A DNA stretch of 64,000 bases from Amphibalanus amphitrite (lineage: Eukaryota; Arthropoda; Thecostraca; Balanomorpha; Balanidae), in contig NW_024881530.1 in the NCBI RefSeq assembly GCF_019059575.1, forward strand, positions 372,001 to 436,000, written 5' to 3'. Shown here piece by piece: positions 36,001 through 44,680 of the stretch. Position numbers and translations under genes: made by a program. The first letter of the stretch is position 1. Every line of letters starts with the position of its first letter. The notes beneath the pieces were generated by a model. It did no database searches and was not told the origin of the DNA. It was given only the letters and a program-made list of their open reading frames with translations.

Positions 36001-37597
36001 AGCACATTCATTAGGAGCTACTTCAGAGACATTCTTCAGATTCATGCTTCAGAGACATCTGCCGGCGGGAGCAGGAACTTTGTGCTATGCGGTGCAGCAT
36101 AGTTCAGGCGCTAACACCTAGAGACATCTTGTGGCCGGTATAAGAAACTGCCGAGGTCTGCGGTGCAGCATCTATCAGGCGCTAACCTTCAGAGCCATCT
36201 GTTGGCTGATGCACAAACTGCTGGCTGAAGAACGCGGTGACTACTGACAATGAGTGAATGCAGTTATATGCTATTCAATATCATGATAAGCTGCACATTC
36301 AGTTTGGTTTGTTTCTGTTCTAACTCTTTTCCTACTTTTTGTGTAATAAATAATATGCTGGTTCGCCAGGATATTTGGTCATGTTTAGTGAACGTCTGCA
36401 TATGTCTTGTGACAGCGGATCATAGCCAGTTGTGTGCAAAGTGGCTTCTGTTTTGCCCTTTCCGATGATAAAGTATGTTTTTTTTTAAGATGCGCAACTA
36501 GCTGCAGCTCTAGGCTGACACGTTCGACAGGATGGCAGGAGCACATGCCAGCGTGACACTGCAATCAATCAATCTGGAACCAGCACGTATGTAACCACCA
36601 GCGAAGCACGTGCTGCAGTAACTGCGTCCATCCATCCCCTGACCGCTGACTCGGCAGTCTGTCCGTCCTAATGCCGGACCCTTTCTGTCCGACTGAGGTC
36701 GTGTACTCTCTGCTCTCAGCTCTCCGGTCTGGCTGACGTCCTGGGTTCCGGTCTGTCCGACGAGCTAAGGGAGGGAGATCTTCTCACACTACTGGCTCCT
36801 GTCAACCCGGCTCTGGTGGACATCAGTTACCTTGATACGACGCAAAAAGCGGCCGACTTTGTGCGCGTCCATCTCATTCGCGGTAAGTGGACGCAGTGGT
36901 GCGACTAACACGCTTTTCCTCGGCAATATACATAATTAATGTGTCTTAACTGGAAAATAATGTACGCAGAAAAGTATGGCGTAGGCGTATTCTGAATATG
37001 AAAAATGGATTTGTCTGACTGTGCTTGCCGTACATTGGCGTGTTTACACTGACATGTTATGTTTGTCTTAGCAATTACCTGATGCATGCTTTAGGGAGAC
37101 AATGAATTGCTAGTAATATCATTATCTGACAAATTAATGCATCGTCAACATTAGGTCTTGATGCAAGTAACCCGTACTTTATGCCTCCAGACGCCATTTG
37201 CTGCGGCGGTACAAATCCGTTAAGCTATCTGCATTTATGTATATGTATGACCCCTTACATAACTACTTCCTTGGGTGACTTCTTACATGTTAGTATGAAC
37301 CTGTATTTTCTGCTCTCAGGTGCCGTCTGCTGCGGCGGTATGAACCCCTACCTAACCCCATACCGTCGGCTGGACGGTGGCCGTCTCTTGATGGCCAGTT
37401 CGTCCGACGGCGGGGCCACGGTGCTTCCTTTGGACACGCTGGCCACGGGGGCGGTGGATACAGTCTCCTGTGACCTGGTGACCTCCAATGGGGTGCTGCA
37501 CACGCTGCGCCGACCTCTGGAGGGGCCGGGAGCCGATACGGACCCGCTCTCTGATGTTTCTGAGCTACAGTTGTCGCTATTTATGCCCGCTGTCTGA
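17935..37597 (+). CDS. Secreted matrix protein: YP-rich repeats, RGD, EMI-like segment and four FAS1 domains (13 exons)
   Basis: Predicted extracellular protein of about 1590 residues joined from 13 exons in one continuous phase: 17935-18026, 18679-18728, 21777-24399, 28775-28988, 29273-29431, 30125-30211, ~30487-30775, 32738-32857, 33109-33339, 33647-33798, 34334-34648, 36720-36882, 37320-37597. Order of parts: signal peptide (1-20); RGD (31-33); Pro/Gln/Tyr/Arg repeats with RYPGQN-type units (about 150-270) and QYPTEQQP-type units (about 440-690); Ser-rich SGDTSPL copies; a second RGD (919-921); an EMI-like Cys segment (922-993); four FAS1 domains (about 994-1145, 1150-1288, 1289-1420, 1422-1560). 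EMI plus four FAS1 is the plan of TGFBI/periostin, which bind collagen and integrins. The giant YP repeat is not part of that family and resembles adhesive or cuticle-type proteins. The domain calls are sound; adhesive function is inference. Confidence 0.8.
18679..18728 (+). CDS. Matrix gene exon 2: short linker with RGD
   Basis: A 50-base exon between a TTTTTATTTCAG acceptor and a GTAAGT donor. Joined to exon 1 it reads RGDASPTDGSPRPTPQP, so an integrin-type RGD is created at the splice junction. Phases fit on both sides. Confidence 0.65.
19795..20306. mobile_element. TTAA-flanked MITE, 512 bp
   Basis: TTAA at 19795-19798 and 20303-20306 encloses inverted ends AGGAAAAGGGCCACCTT and AAGGTGGCCCTTTTCCT. 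Target-site choice suggests piggyBac-type mobilisation. The interior is non-coding. Confidence 0.7.
20455..21613. mobile_element. AGGTCA-rich MITE-like element (most complete copy in window)
   Basis: The ends are inverted: CAACTTCGCCCTAGTGGGG followed by a long G-run and CATATGTTA on the left, and TATATGCCCC, a C-run, then CACTGGGGCGAAGGTTAA on the right. TTAA at the right edge appears decayed to CCAA on the left. The interior contains at least a dozen AGGTCA/TGACCT hexamers, several as tandem GACCTGACCTGACATGACC (near 21440-21470). Related copies lie at 41.8-42.2 kb and 63.3-64.0 kb. No transposase is present. Confidence 0.6.
21777..24399 (+). CDS. Matrix gene exon 3: giant Pro/Tyr/Gln repeat exon
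   Basis: A 2623-base exon encoding about 874 residues. It opens after CCCGTTTCAG with SADDALSRFTRLL, then Pro-rich linker, about twenty RYPGQN/QNQYPGQ units (DNA period 18 bp, 22090-22450), a basic Arg/Thr-rich part (22590-22850), and YPTEQQP/RYPTTQQPQ units (22960-23700). It closes with a Ser-rich SGDTSPL duplication and GSRGDP. Tyr and Arg alternate with Pro and Gln throughout, and there is almost no Cys. Tyr in such contexts is a classical substrate for hydroxylation to DOPA in other adhesive proteins; whether that happens here is inference. Confidence 0.8.
25151..27525. mobile_element. hAT-like non-autonomous element filled with minisatellite
   Basis: The ends match CAGTGGCGGTCGCAG on the left and CAGGGGCGGTCGCAG (complement) on the right, the CAGxGGCGG start seen in many hAT elements. 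The flanks AGTGACAC (25141-25148) and AGTGACAG (27526-27533) agree at 7 of 8 bases, like an 8-bp target duplication, although three bases (TG plus one) intervene on the left. No transposase is present; the interior is tandem repeat and GC-rich filler. Confidence 0.6.
25330..26860 (-). repeat. Higher-order minisatellite: ~28-bp units in ~196-bp blocks
   Basis: Units of 27-29 bp follow a GGGCCC-xxx-TGGCCTCTGA pattern. A block of about seven units is itself repeated: the landmark GCACTGGATTCTGAAGAC starts at 25570, 25767 and 25963, and a variant at 26157, giving spacings of 197, 196 and 194. Open frames here, mostly on the minus strand, follow the repeat and are not genes. Confidence 0.8.
28775..28988 (+). 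CDS. Matrix gene exon 4: EMI-like cysteine segment
   Basis: Begins with KNVCVERRNFTREVGG and ends RCCPGTAAKANGCVK before a GTCAGG donor. The CCPG followed by a spaced GC resembles the end of the EMI domain that precedes the FAS1 domains in TGFBI and periostin. Its middle is Ser/Gly-rich, with SSSGSSCSSASG. Phase joins exon 3 through a Pro codon and exon 5 at a codon boundary. Confidence 0.7.
29273..29431 (+). CDS. Matrix gene exon 5: FAS1 domain 1, first part
   Basis: After TTTGTTCTATCAG the frame reads FAFLQLLRRAGMSDML and then YTIFVPADPAVQKL, the FAS1 start with its YTxFxPxxxAxxxL signature (H1 box). It ends at CTT|GTGAGT, phase 0. Confidence 0.75.
29440..29907 (+). other. Cys-rich open frame inside intron 5
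   Basis: An open stretch of about 155 codons, TAA at 29437 to TGA at 29905, on the sense strand of the intron. Its first part repeats YGLSGPYGLSGN, followed by VCDGLPDSCSLGRSCRELL and then ten or so further Cys. The C-x-C-x-C spacing loosely recalls a GDNF-receptor/GAS1 module. It does not splice in phase into the FAS1 domain, whose halves join perfectly without it. It may be a cryptic exon or chance. Confidence 0.2.
30125..30211 (+). CDS. Matrix gene exon 6: FAS1 domain 1, middle
   Basis: TCTTTCAG acceptor, then YLEHSPEIRRILGGHIVDG, the FAS1 L-xx-HI segment, and a GTGGGT donor. The 29 codons are in phase with both neighbours. Confidence 0.75.
30487..30775 (+). CDS. Matrix gene exon 7: end of FAS1 domain 1, start of domain 2
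   Basis: Contains GGGVIHTVEGVL, the FAS1 NGVxHxIDxVL (H2) box, then RPELSTLAQ opening domain 2. The donor is CAGA|GTGAGT. The 5' limit is uncertain: the frame is open back to about 30440, and in-phase acceptors end at 30486 (used here) or 30525. The more obvious AG at 30478 would break the frame. Confidence 0.6.
30776..32737 (+). other. Intron 7, nothing recognised
   Basis: A 2-kb AT-rich intron. Variants of AAGACCGxTTTATGTA recur near 31310-31380 and 31580-31625, hinting at an old repeat, but no element ends were found. Confidence 0.4.
32738..32857 (+). CDS. Matrix gene exon 8: FAS1 domain 2, H1 box
   Basis: CATTTTACAG acceptor, then LVETGLADELDRRRSLTLFA and APTNEAFEKIQLP. This is the clearest FAS1 signature in the gene. 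Donor G|GTTTGT. Confidence 0.8.
33109..33339 (+). CDS. Matrix gene exon 9: FAS1 domain 2, C-terminal part
   Basis: Acceptor TATCGCCCACAG; starts EILRSHILSGLQC and ends GLLQTVTQVIMPPF before a GTGAGG donor. It carries the domain's L-xxHI and terminal hydrophobic strand. In place of the usual NGVxHxID it has a diverged TATGLLQTVTQVI. Confidence 0.75.
33647..33798 (+). CDS. Matrix gene exon 10: FAS1 domain 3, first part
   Basis: CGTTCTTCAG acceptor, then SARFAHLLANAGLSDQ and VTLLVPPSKELSGLP, a diverged H1 box (VTLLVPPSKEL where the family has FTVFAPTDEAF). The donor is ACG|GTAAAA, phase 0. Confidence 0.7.
34334..34648 (+). CDS. Matrix gene exon 11: FAS1 domain 3 end, domain 4 start
   Basis: CTCTCCCCAG acceptor. 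The 105 codons run from LRSLLSPHLLSG through VDVLGIGQVLTPP and into SRPELSNFARAVQ, the opening helix of domain 4. Donor CAG|GTCAGT. It is strongly GC-rich, unlike the flanking introns. Confidence 0.75.
34649..36719 (+). other. Intron 11, nothing recognised
   Basis: A 2-kb intron ending in ACTCTCTGCTCTCAG. It contains a local direct repeat (GAGACATCT, CTGCCG/GGTGCAGCAT, CAGGCGCTAAC near 36050-36190), probably a short duplicated segment. No gene is seen. Confidence 0.4.
36720..36882 (+). CDS. Matrix gene exon 12: FAS1 domain 4, H1 box
   Basis: Starts LSGLADVLGSGLSDELREGD, then LLTLLAPVNPALVDI, a diverged H1 box, and ends FVRVHLIRG at a GTAAGT donor (phase 1). This follows directly from the last codon of exon 11. 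Confidence 0.75.
37191..37319 (+). other. In-frame alternative 5' extension of the last exon, with duplicated exon start
   Basis: An upstream acceptor (TTTATGCCTCCAG, ending 37190) would add 43 codons in the same frame without a stop. Its first codons (AICCGGTNP) are almost the same as the normal exon start (AVCCGGMNP), so a piece of the exon start seems to have been duplicated into the intron. It could be an alternative exon or a silent relic. Confidence 0.4.
37320..37597 (+). CDS. Matrix gene exon 13: FAS1 domain 4 end and C-terminus
   Basis: TTTTCTGCTCTCAG acceptor, then GAVCCGGMNPYLTPYRRL and TSNGVLHTLRRPLEG, the FAS1 NGVxH box, ending in a short tail and TGA at 37595-37597. It supplies the only Cys pair in the FAS1 region of this domain. 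Confidence 0.75.
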
Positions 37598-37724
37598 GAC
37601 ATGAGGTGTGATATCTGAGACAGGAGCTGTAATGTTTGTCTTATTTGAAAGATTGAATATTTATTCTAAATGCGCAGTTAATCATCTGAGTACGATTATT
37701 TTTCATAATCGATTGGAAACATGT

Positions 37725-37730
37725 AATAAA
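37725..37730 (+). terminator. Polyadenylation signal AATAAA of the matrix gene
   Basis: A canonical AATAAA lies 128 bases after the stop codon in AT-rich sequence, consistent with a short 3' untranslated region. Confidence 0.55.
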
Positions 37731-40062
37731 ATACACGAGCACATTGTTCTATGAAAAACATATAACAAAAACGTAATGTCGTTTTTTCTAGTACCAGCTT
37801 AATTTTTATTTCATTCCAATATTTGTGCCCATGCAAAAACGTTATTAGTGACGCCAGACCCCGATTCACAGTTCCTCAAATGTTTGTAATACCAGTTTTT
37901 TTTCTCGCTAGGATGCCAAGATTCAAGACTGGGGTGAGCTACATCTTGCCGATTACTCAGCGCTGCACCATTCTTCATTGATAACATTAGTTGCGTGGCA
38001 TATTACCCAAACGGCTGTATTAGTTAGAGGGTCCTACCCTGGCCCTGAAATCGCCTGCCTGCTAAATGGATTGCCGACATCGTTTAAGTGCGATATCTAG
38101 GTGTACTAAAAAGGAGTATCGAGGGGATCGGGCCCATTCAGCGGTGCATGCCAGTCCTTCATGAACCCAATCAACTCGGAAATTACGAGCGGATCGGTGG
38201 TGTGTACCGACTACGCACTGTTCCAGCTACCTGCTCGACTGATATTATCACAGTCATGCAGCATACGGTCGGTCGTGCACCTACAGAGACACTGTCAGAA
38301 TTTGTAATCGAACAAGTGTCAGTCGCCAGGCATATTTGACGTGTACCATTATTGAGCTCATGCTCCAGGGAGCTTGACAAGGAAGGTCGTATTTTAGCGA
38401 ACAGTTGTGTGTCAAGTGGTACCGATGTTCAGCACGAAGTTCTTCTTCAGAAAACCCCTTAAAACTTGGCGTTACATTGATGGACACATGCCCAATGAGC
38501 CGATATCGATTATAGCTCAAATGCAGTGAGCGTTCGTTCCCGATGTCATTTGTCAAATTAATTCGTCTGTGATATAGCGACCAAAACTCGGAAGGACGAG
38601 ACAATCGGTCGGACGACAGACCAGCCATGCGTGACAATCGCGTGCACACTGGCACCGCACGTGCCAGTGACCCAGGACACGTGATCAATCATACCGGCAG
38701 GGACTGTATGGCATTCCAAGACGACACTTTGTTTCCGGGACAATAGCCTTGTTTCCGGGAAGTGCATGCTTCCCGGTGCGCGCACGTCTTCCCCAGATGC
38801 TGTGCTCAGCGCTGATGCAGGTGTTTCCTAGCACTTACCGGTGAGCACTCATTCGGTGCCGAAACTTGAGTCATTTCTGCCTTCCGCCGCTGCTGGAAGG
38901 ATCCAATAGGTGCAAACTTTCCGGTCTGGGCATACTTATGTCAAACAGTGCCTGCGAAACAGAAGTTGCTAATGGTGTTGCGACGAAACAGCCGCCGTGA
39001 ATCGTTTAGAGAATATGCTGCACGCGATACATCCGTCTGGAATGAGAAGACGTTTTTTACAGATAGCCTTGTTGATAATTTGAGTAGTAAAAGACAGGGT
39101 AAAAACAAAACAAAGCAATTACGAACACATTATCAAAATCACGTTTCTTGAAGAAGCAGCGTTTGCCATCATTTTTATAGCATTGTCCACTGAGGTGCAG
39201 ACGCCTTGCTTGTCATCACTTATCTTAGTCCCAATGCTTATTATTTTCTCTTTCTCAGTTTAGAATGTAAAAAGTGGCCACGGTAGCTTTCACGACAACG
39301 TCTCTGCGTAATTACGTACGCAATCTGAGCAGTTCCACTCCCCCGCTAAATTTGACAACGGGCACAATCTCATTTCTGAAGCGGGCTTAATTTCATCTTC
39401 AGTCGGCTAGCTAGCCGGCCATGCGTGCTCCGTCTTATTTCGGCCTCCTCGGGGAAAAGTAGCGCACGCTGTGATGAGGCTTTATTGCTAATTGTTCCCG
39501 TTGTCCTACCTCACCCACTTGCTGGAAAAGACTGACTACAGATAACGGTGCACTCACCGAACGCTGGCAAAATAGATGTACTCGTATATACGGACTGCCT
39601 TACCCTCAACGGAACTTGTTAAAATAACCGAGATGTTGTCTGTAGGTAGAGAATGTTGGTGACCCAAGCTGTGAATAACAGAGGAAACATGATATGAAAG
39701 GCAGGCATGTGGTTGCGCACTGCGCAGTGTGTAGGTACGGGTTTAGGGTATAAAGTACGGACTACGGATCCGAGAAAATAATTCTGCGACAAGGTGCTAT
39801 GTTGTTCTTAATTTGGGCTCCGCCTCCGATGCCATGCTTTAGATCTCTTTCATTTTGTATCAGGCACAGCGAGGTTACATCAACGGACATGACTTGGCAA
39901 GGAATAGACTGATATTATTGATTTTTCAAGTCGTTTTTGTCAGGACAGAAATAAGATTTTTTGTCCTACAGGATAATCGCGCTGACGCTTTATTTCAAGG
40001 CTGCAGTGTAATCGGAGTTACGTTTGTGATACTAATTTGATAGTTTTTTTTTTGCCAGAGGC
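37731..40062. other. Intergenic; possible Tc1-like relic at 38570-38790
   Basis: Mostly featureless. Around 38570-38790 the plus strand, read across stops, faintly resembles the N-terminal helix-turn-helix region of a Tc1-like transposase (SRAHWHRT, QGLYGIPRR), and long minus-strand frames mirror it. The evidence is too weak for an element call. Confidence 0.25.
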
Positions 40063-41120
40063 TAGGGGAAGTTGGGGCAATGCCGGAGTTGGGGCAAAGC
40101 CGAAATTCGAGATATTTCGAAAACCGTAAGACATGGATGCCACTTGTCAGTGATGCTCTGAAGCTTAAGTGACTACAATTATCGCATGTTTGTTACGAGT
40201 CGTCATTCGGAATACTTCGGCTGTGAGGGCGCCAAGAGCGTTTTCAAGGTACGCGTTCCTTGTACTACATGCGCCTTTGAAGCTGCATTTCTTACTCATT
40301 ATGCTACCGTTTGTCTGGCCAATTCGGTCAAGTAATCTTCAGCATGTCTTTGCATAAGTGTGCTGCCTATTTGAAATTTATACGACACGTTGAAAAGTTA
40401 TGGGCCTGCAAATGAAAGTATGGCTGGCTGGGGTAATGCCGAAAACGTGCAATGGGGTTGGGAACTCGATTTTTTTAAGAATGCATGAAAATGATCAAAC
40501 TATTTTCACAGAATTTATGGTGCATACAATTTGCCTCATAAAATCAATAAGCTGAGAGAAATGGGGGAAGAAAGATAGGAAACTTGTTTTGAAAAGTTCT
40601 TGAAAAAGATGCTCTTGATGCTGTTACGTCACATGTCACCTTCTGCGGTTGACAAATAATGGCGCATCTGGCGCACCACAGATTACCTACATGTTATATC
40701 AATGGGTGAAAGATGTTGTTTGCTTCACTCTGCCATTCGCGCTGTTTTTAACTTTAAATTATGCTAAAACATTTACGGATGAAATGTTCAGTGTCAAAAA
40801 TTGATGTGTCTGCCGTGTACTATATTCCCACTTAACATGAGCGCGTGATAAACATTTTATGTACCTCGAATTTTCAAATGATAAAGATGATGAATCGGAG
40901 GATGCTGAAAAGCAAAAGCTCATTCCAATATTTGGACTACTTTACGATTAAAATGTTTACATTCCTGTCATCTTATTGATCATTTATTTGTTCTTTTTTA
41001 TGAAAATAACTTAAGGCGTTGAGAACCGAGGTAATTTCTATCTACCGTGCCTTAACTTACCAGCAACAGCAATCTATCTTCGCCCAACGGTGGCAAGGGA
41101 GACTGTGAAAGAAGCGTAAG

Positions 41121-41390
41121 ATGGATTCTAAACAATTCTTTTGTGATATACTGAAGGGCAAAGTGCAGAGAAGAGCGTACAAGTCCTGTTTTGTGCCAGG
41201 CTGTTGCAGTAGCACTTATGAAACTCCGAAAACGATCTTCGTTCATGTCCCAAACAACATTACCCTGAGGAGATGATCGTCTGCAATAGCAGGAAGAGCT
41301 GATGCAAGTACTTTGAAATCCACTATCAAGTCGGTGCTATTGTTGTAATGATCACTGTGAGGTGAGATATTTTGTGCAAGGGCTGAGTGT
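41121..41390 (+). pseudogene. THAP-type zinc finger remnant, frameshifted
   Basis: ATG at 41121 opens 51 codons with SCFVPGCCSST and TIFVHVPNN before TGA at 41274-41276. These match the C-x-x-x-GC and FxxPxx parts of a THAP (C2CH) DNA-binding finger. After the stop, another frame continues with SRCYCCNDHCEVRYFVQ, matching the downstream C-x-x-HF part (His present; Phe replaced by Cys). The stop and frameshift show it is dead. THAP fingers occur in P-type and other transposases as well as host genes, so it may be the host element's own transposase start. Confidence 0.5.
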
Positions 41391-41779
41391 AATGCCCAGG
41401 AAATGACCTCCATTCGCCCCCTGACCGGTCAGGGTTATAAAATTTGAGTGGATGGCGGTCCGTTTGGGGTTCAGATGTCAATTGTATTTTGTTCCTGTCA
41501 AACAATACATGTTATGCTGGCAGCGAATGTGTGTAACGTCGTTTTTCGAAACAGAAGTTAGAACTGTAACGACAGAGTGCTTGCTGGTCTCATCGTAAGT
41601 ATTGTAAGTGTTGTACAGCAAAAGCATTGTCAATATTGTAAGTATTGTGAGCATTGATGTATGGTAGACATCACCTCACATGATCTCGGCTCAGATAACC
41701 CTCTCCGGTGTCCCTGTCAGTAAATGGCACCTGGACCATTACAGATAAGATAATTTGTCATAATTCTTAAAGAATTGGG

Positions 41780-42170
41780 TGGTTTTGACTCGTTTACTCG
41801 AGGTGCAGGTCGCATTTCAATACTTTTCCATAGGCTTGCAATGTAAAGGTCACGACTCTGACCTAACCTCAGGTCACAGATCAAAAATTCTGAGATATAC
41901 AAACGACACATACTGCAGGTACTGTTTTAAAGACTTGATGAGAGGAAATAACTTCGTGAAAAACTCAAGCTCTGACGTGTTTGCAAACTTTTCTGAGGTG
42001 GGTTCAACAAACCCGCTCTGGTTACCTGACCTGACCTGACCCGGCATTTTTTTTTTTTTGCTGAGATGTGCGCAATGAGCATTTAGGAAAAGTCACCAAA
42101 TATGAGCTGAATGTCTCGCGGCGTTTGGCAATTGTACAAGAAAATCCTGAAAGGTCTCCCCGTCCGAAAT
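41780..42170 (+). repeat. Fragment of the AGGTCA-rich repeat family
   Basis: Aligns by eye with 21230-21490: AAAGGTCACGACTCTGACCT, GAGATATACAAA, then ACCTGACCTGACCTGACCCGG. It is nested in the 4.17-kb inverted-repeat transposon. Confidence 0.55.
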
Positions 42171-44449
42171 AGGGTTAATGTGTATATGAAGAGTTGCAGA
42201 TGCCAAACATACCCAGATCTAAGACTGCAGTTCCCAGCGCCGCTGCAACGTTTTTAAAACAAACATACATAGGACATACAAACATGTGTATTTGCATCTG
42301 TTTTGGATAATAGCAAGTAGCAACTCATGACGCCATCACCCGCGATAACTGTTAGGATTTGAGATATATCTTTATTTAGGCCATTAGTTTGGCTGTAATG
42401 TTTATTAATATTAGTTGGGCGGAGTTTGGTAGTTTTTTATTTAACTTGTGGTATGTTGTGCTGATTGCGGGTTGTTCAAACCTTTCAAATGTAAGGACCT
42501 TATTGAACTCAACCCTACCCCTACACTACCCTACATACCTACGACTGGACGCTTTCCAAGCCCACAAGCATCACGACGCCGAGATGGAATGTAGCCGAGA
42601 AATCACCCTCGCCATCTGCTCTAGAGCTAATCGTGTGGGGCGGCGTGTGGGGCGCCGCTTATCCTATGGGGGTGCACTTCTAGTGGATGGGGGACGGGGG
42701 TGCACCTGCACCCCTTTCATATGGAAAGTTACTTCCCTTATTACAGCTCCCCGTATTGCACCTAATCAGGGAACGGCCAGCAAACGAAGGAACTATTTCT
42801 GGATGACAGGCGAATAACCGCTCACGCAAGGAGCGGAGCTCCGCCCCGTCCAAAGTGGCCAACAGGCAACAAAGCAGAGACAGAAGCAGCATCACATCTT
42901 CCATCAAAGAACTGGTTTCTGGCTTGGAAGATGAGCTCCATCTTTGCATCCGAGTCGGTGCTGTCAGGAATCAGCTGGTCTAATGGAGTGAGAGTAGTGA
43001 GACGACTAGCTATTGTATCAGAGCTGCCTGGTCTTCGTAGCATTTGCACCGATTCTTCTCGATCGGACTCTGAATTCTGTCCCTCCTGCGTATTACTTGA
43101 GGCATTGCTATGTAGCTAAGTCTTTGGCAGAGTTTCATTATCCATGCTTTGCAAACAGTGCCATAACAACACAGTTAATTAATCACCAAGCTTCTTTGCA
43201 AGTTCCAATACAGTTAAATCGCACGCGATTTGAGTGCAAAAATCAAGAAAAGTGCCAACTTGTTCCCGTAAAATATTTTGAATATTGACCTAAAAAAAGG
43301 AGTAATTTCCAGATAAAATAACAGCGAAATCAGTTTTCGCTTGCCAATAAAACTCACAGATATTGAAGCTCCATTATTAAAGGAACATTTTAGTATATGC
43401 CATTCTTGATAAAACTTCTTAGCCACGCAATACCAGCGCAAAATAAAGAGACACTGAAAACACGACCAATCACTCCGATTTACCATAGGAAAATACATAG
43501 AAAATGTATGTCTCAACTGCGCCAAATATACAGACAGTTATATACCTACATGTGACGTCATGATTAGCCCGACCAATCAGAAGCAAGTTGTTTTCAGCCA
43601 CAAATAATTAATTTCTGAACTAACTAGGCATTTTTATAACAAAGTGATTTTAAATTAAATCATTAAAAATTCTGAGCTTTTTTATTTTACCAAAACATAC
43701 AGAGCATGCAGATAGGTCCCAACCCTATTGCGCACTTTAAAGCACGCTACGTGGACTTTACTGGTGTAGAATAGCAACGCGAATTTTTAGTCACACAAAT
43801 TACACTTTCAACCGACACAACAGCCTGTTACCTATAAGGAATTATTTACCTGGCATTTTCTTATTATATCACACAATTATAACTTCCAGTGTGCACCAAG
43901 CGTCCTCAAGCACTTAAAACGCGTGTCAGCTTTGATAAATTCTGGATAAAGTTTGAGATAAAGTGGCAAAACATCAATGTCGGCATTCCCCGTAGATCAT
44001 TTCTCCCATTTTCGGCTTTCCCCGCAGTCCGGGGCAACGCCGAAAAAGTCACTTCTTTGATATTTTTAGTTTGTGCGCTTAACGGTATGCGAATTCATCA
44101 AATGCGCTTGGTATGTTTGAAAGGCAAAAGACTGGCCTCTCGAATGACGCCAACAAGAATAGCTTATGTTGTCTACCTTGCGTGCTACGGGCGTCAGAAA
44201 AAAAGTATTCGGCGTTCCCCCAACTTCCCCTAATGTGATCATAGATCGTCACTTCAGGACATCGTCACTTCAGATTTAATTGGAGCCAGATTCTAACCTG
44301 CACTTTGCCTTGAAATCCACTAAAATCCCAGATCCAACACCTTAGTCCATGTATAGCAATAAAAATGTGCCTTCTGCAATGCGTACTGGTCTATAAAAGC
44401 TAAAAGCTCTCTGATGGCCGATGGGTATGCATATGTAGGAGCTCCGTTA

Positions 44450-44680
44450 TGAGCAAGCGCCGCCATTTACTGTTGGCTGGCCTGTTTGTCGTTGGGACGT
44501 TCGTATCATACGGGACGGCTGAGCCACAGCGACTGCTGGCTCCCTGCAGTGTACCAGACGGCCGGTGAATTGATTGAGCCAGTCCATTGTTCCGCTCATC
44601 CAATCTTCCCTTGAGCCGGGAGTGGTTTCAATCGGACTGAATGGGCCTTACCCAACCAAACAGACAAAAAAAACAAGATG
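44450..44680 (+). repeat. SINE-like retroposon end, related to 6140-6463
   Basis: Ends TTTCAATCGGACTGAATGGG, CCTTACCCAACCAAA and an A-rich tail, paralleling the tail of the element at 6.1-6.5 kb. The 5' part diverges. Confidence 0.35.

Larger units (their letters stand above)
40063..44232. mobile_element. 4.17-kb inverted-repeat transposon carrying a THAP relic
   Basis: Left end TAGGGGAAGTTGGGGCAATG, right end complement TAGGGGAAGTTGGGGGAACG, with TA at both outer edges; similarity continues for about 24 bp (GCCG). Internal GGGGTAATGCCGAAA and TTTCGGCTTTCCCCGCAGTC repeat the subterminal motif. The interior holds a broken THAP zinc finger (41121) and a nested AGGTCA-rich fragment (41780). The end style resembles the element at 801-2733 (TAGGGGAGAGTGGGG). 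The superfamily is not settled. Confidence 0.6.

Noticed and set aside
38281-38785. Minus-strand frames of 75-135 codons and faint Tc1-like similarity on the plus strand
   Set aside because: No inverted repeats or TA-flanked ends were found and the similarity requires reading through stops.
42389-43288. Several 70-140-codon frames on both strands inside the 4.17-kb transposon
   Set aside because: No recognisable transposase or host domain, and frames overlap on opposite strands without codon bias.
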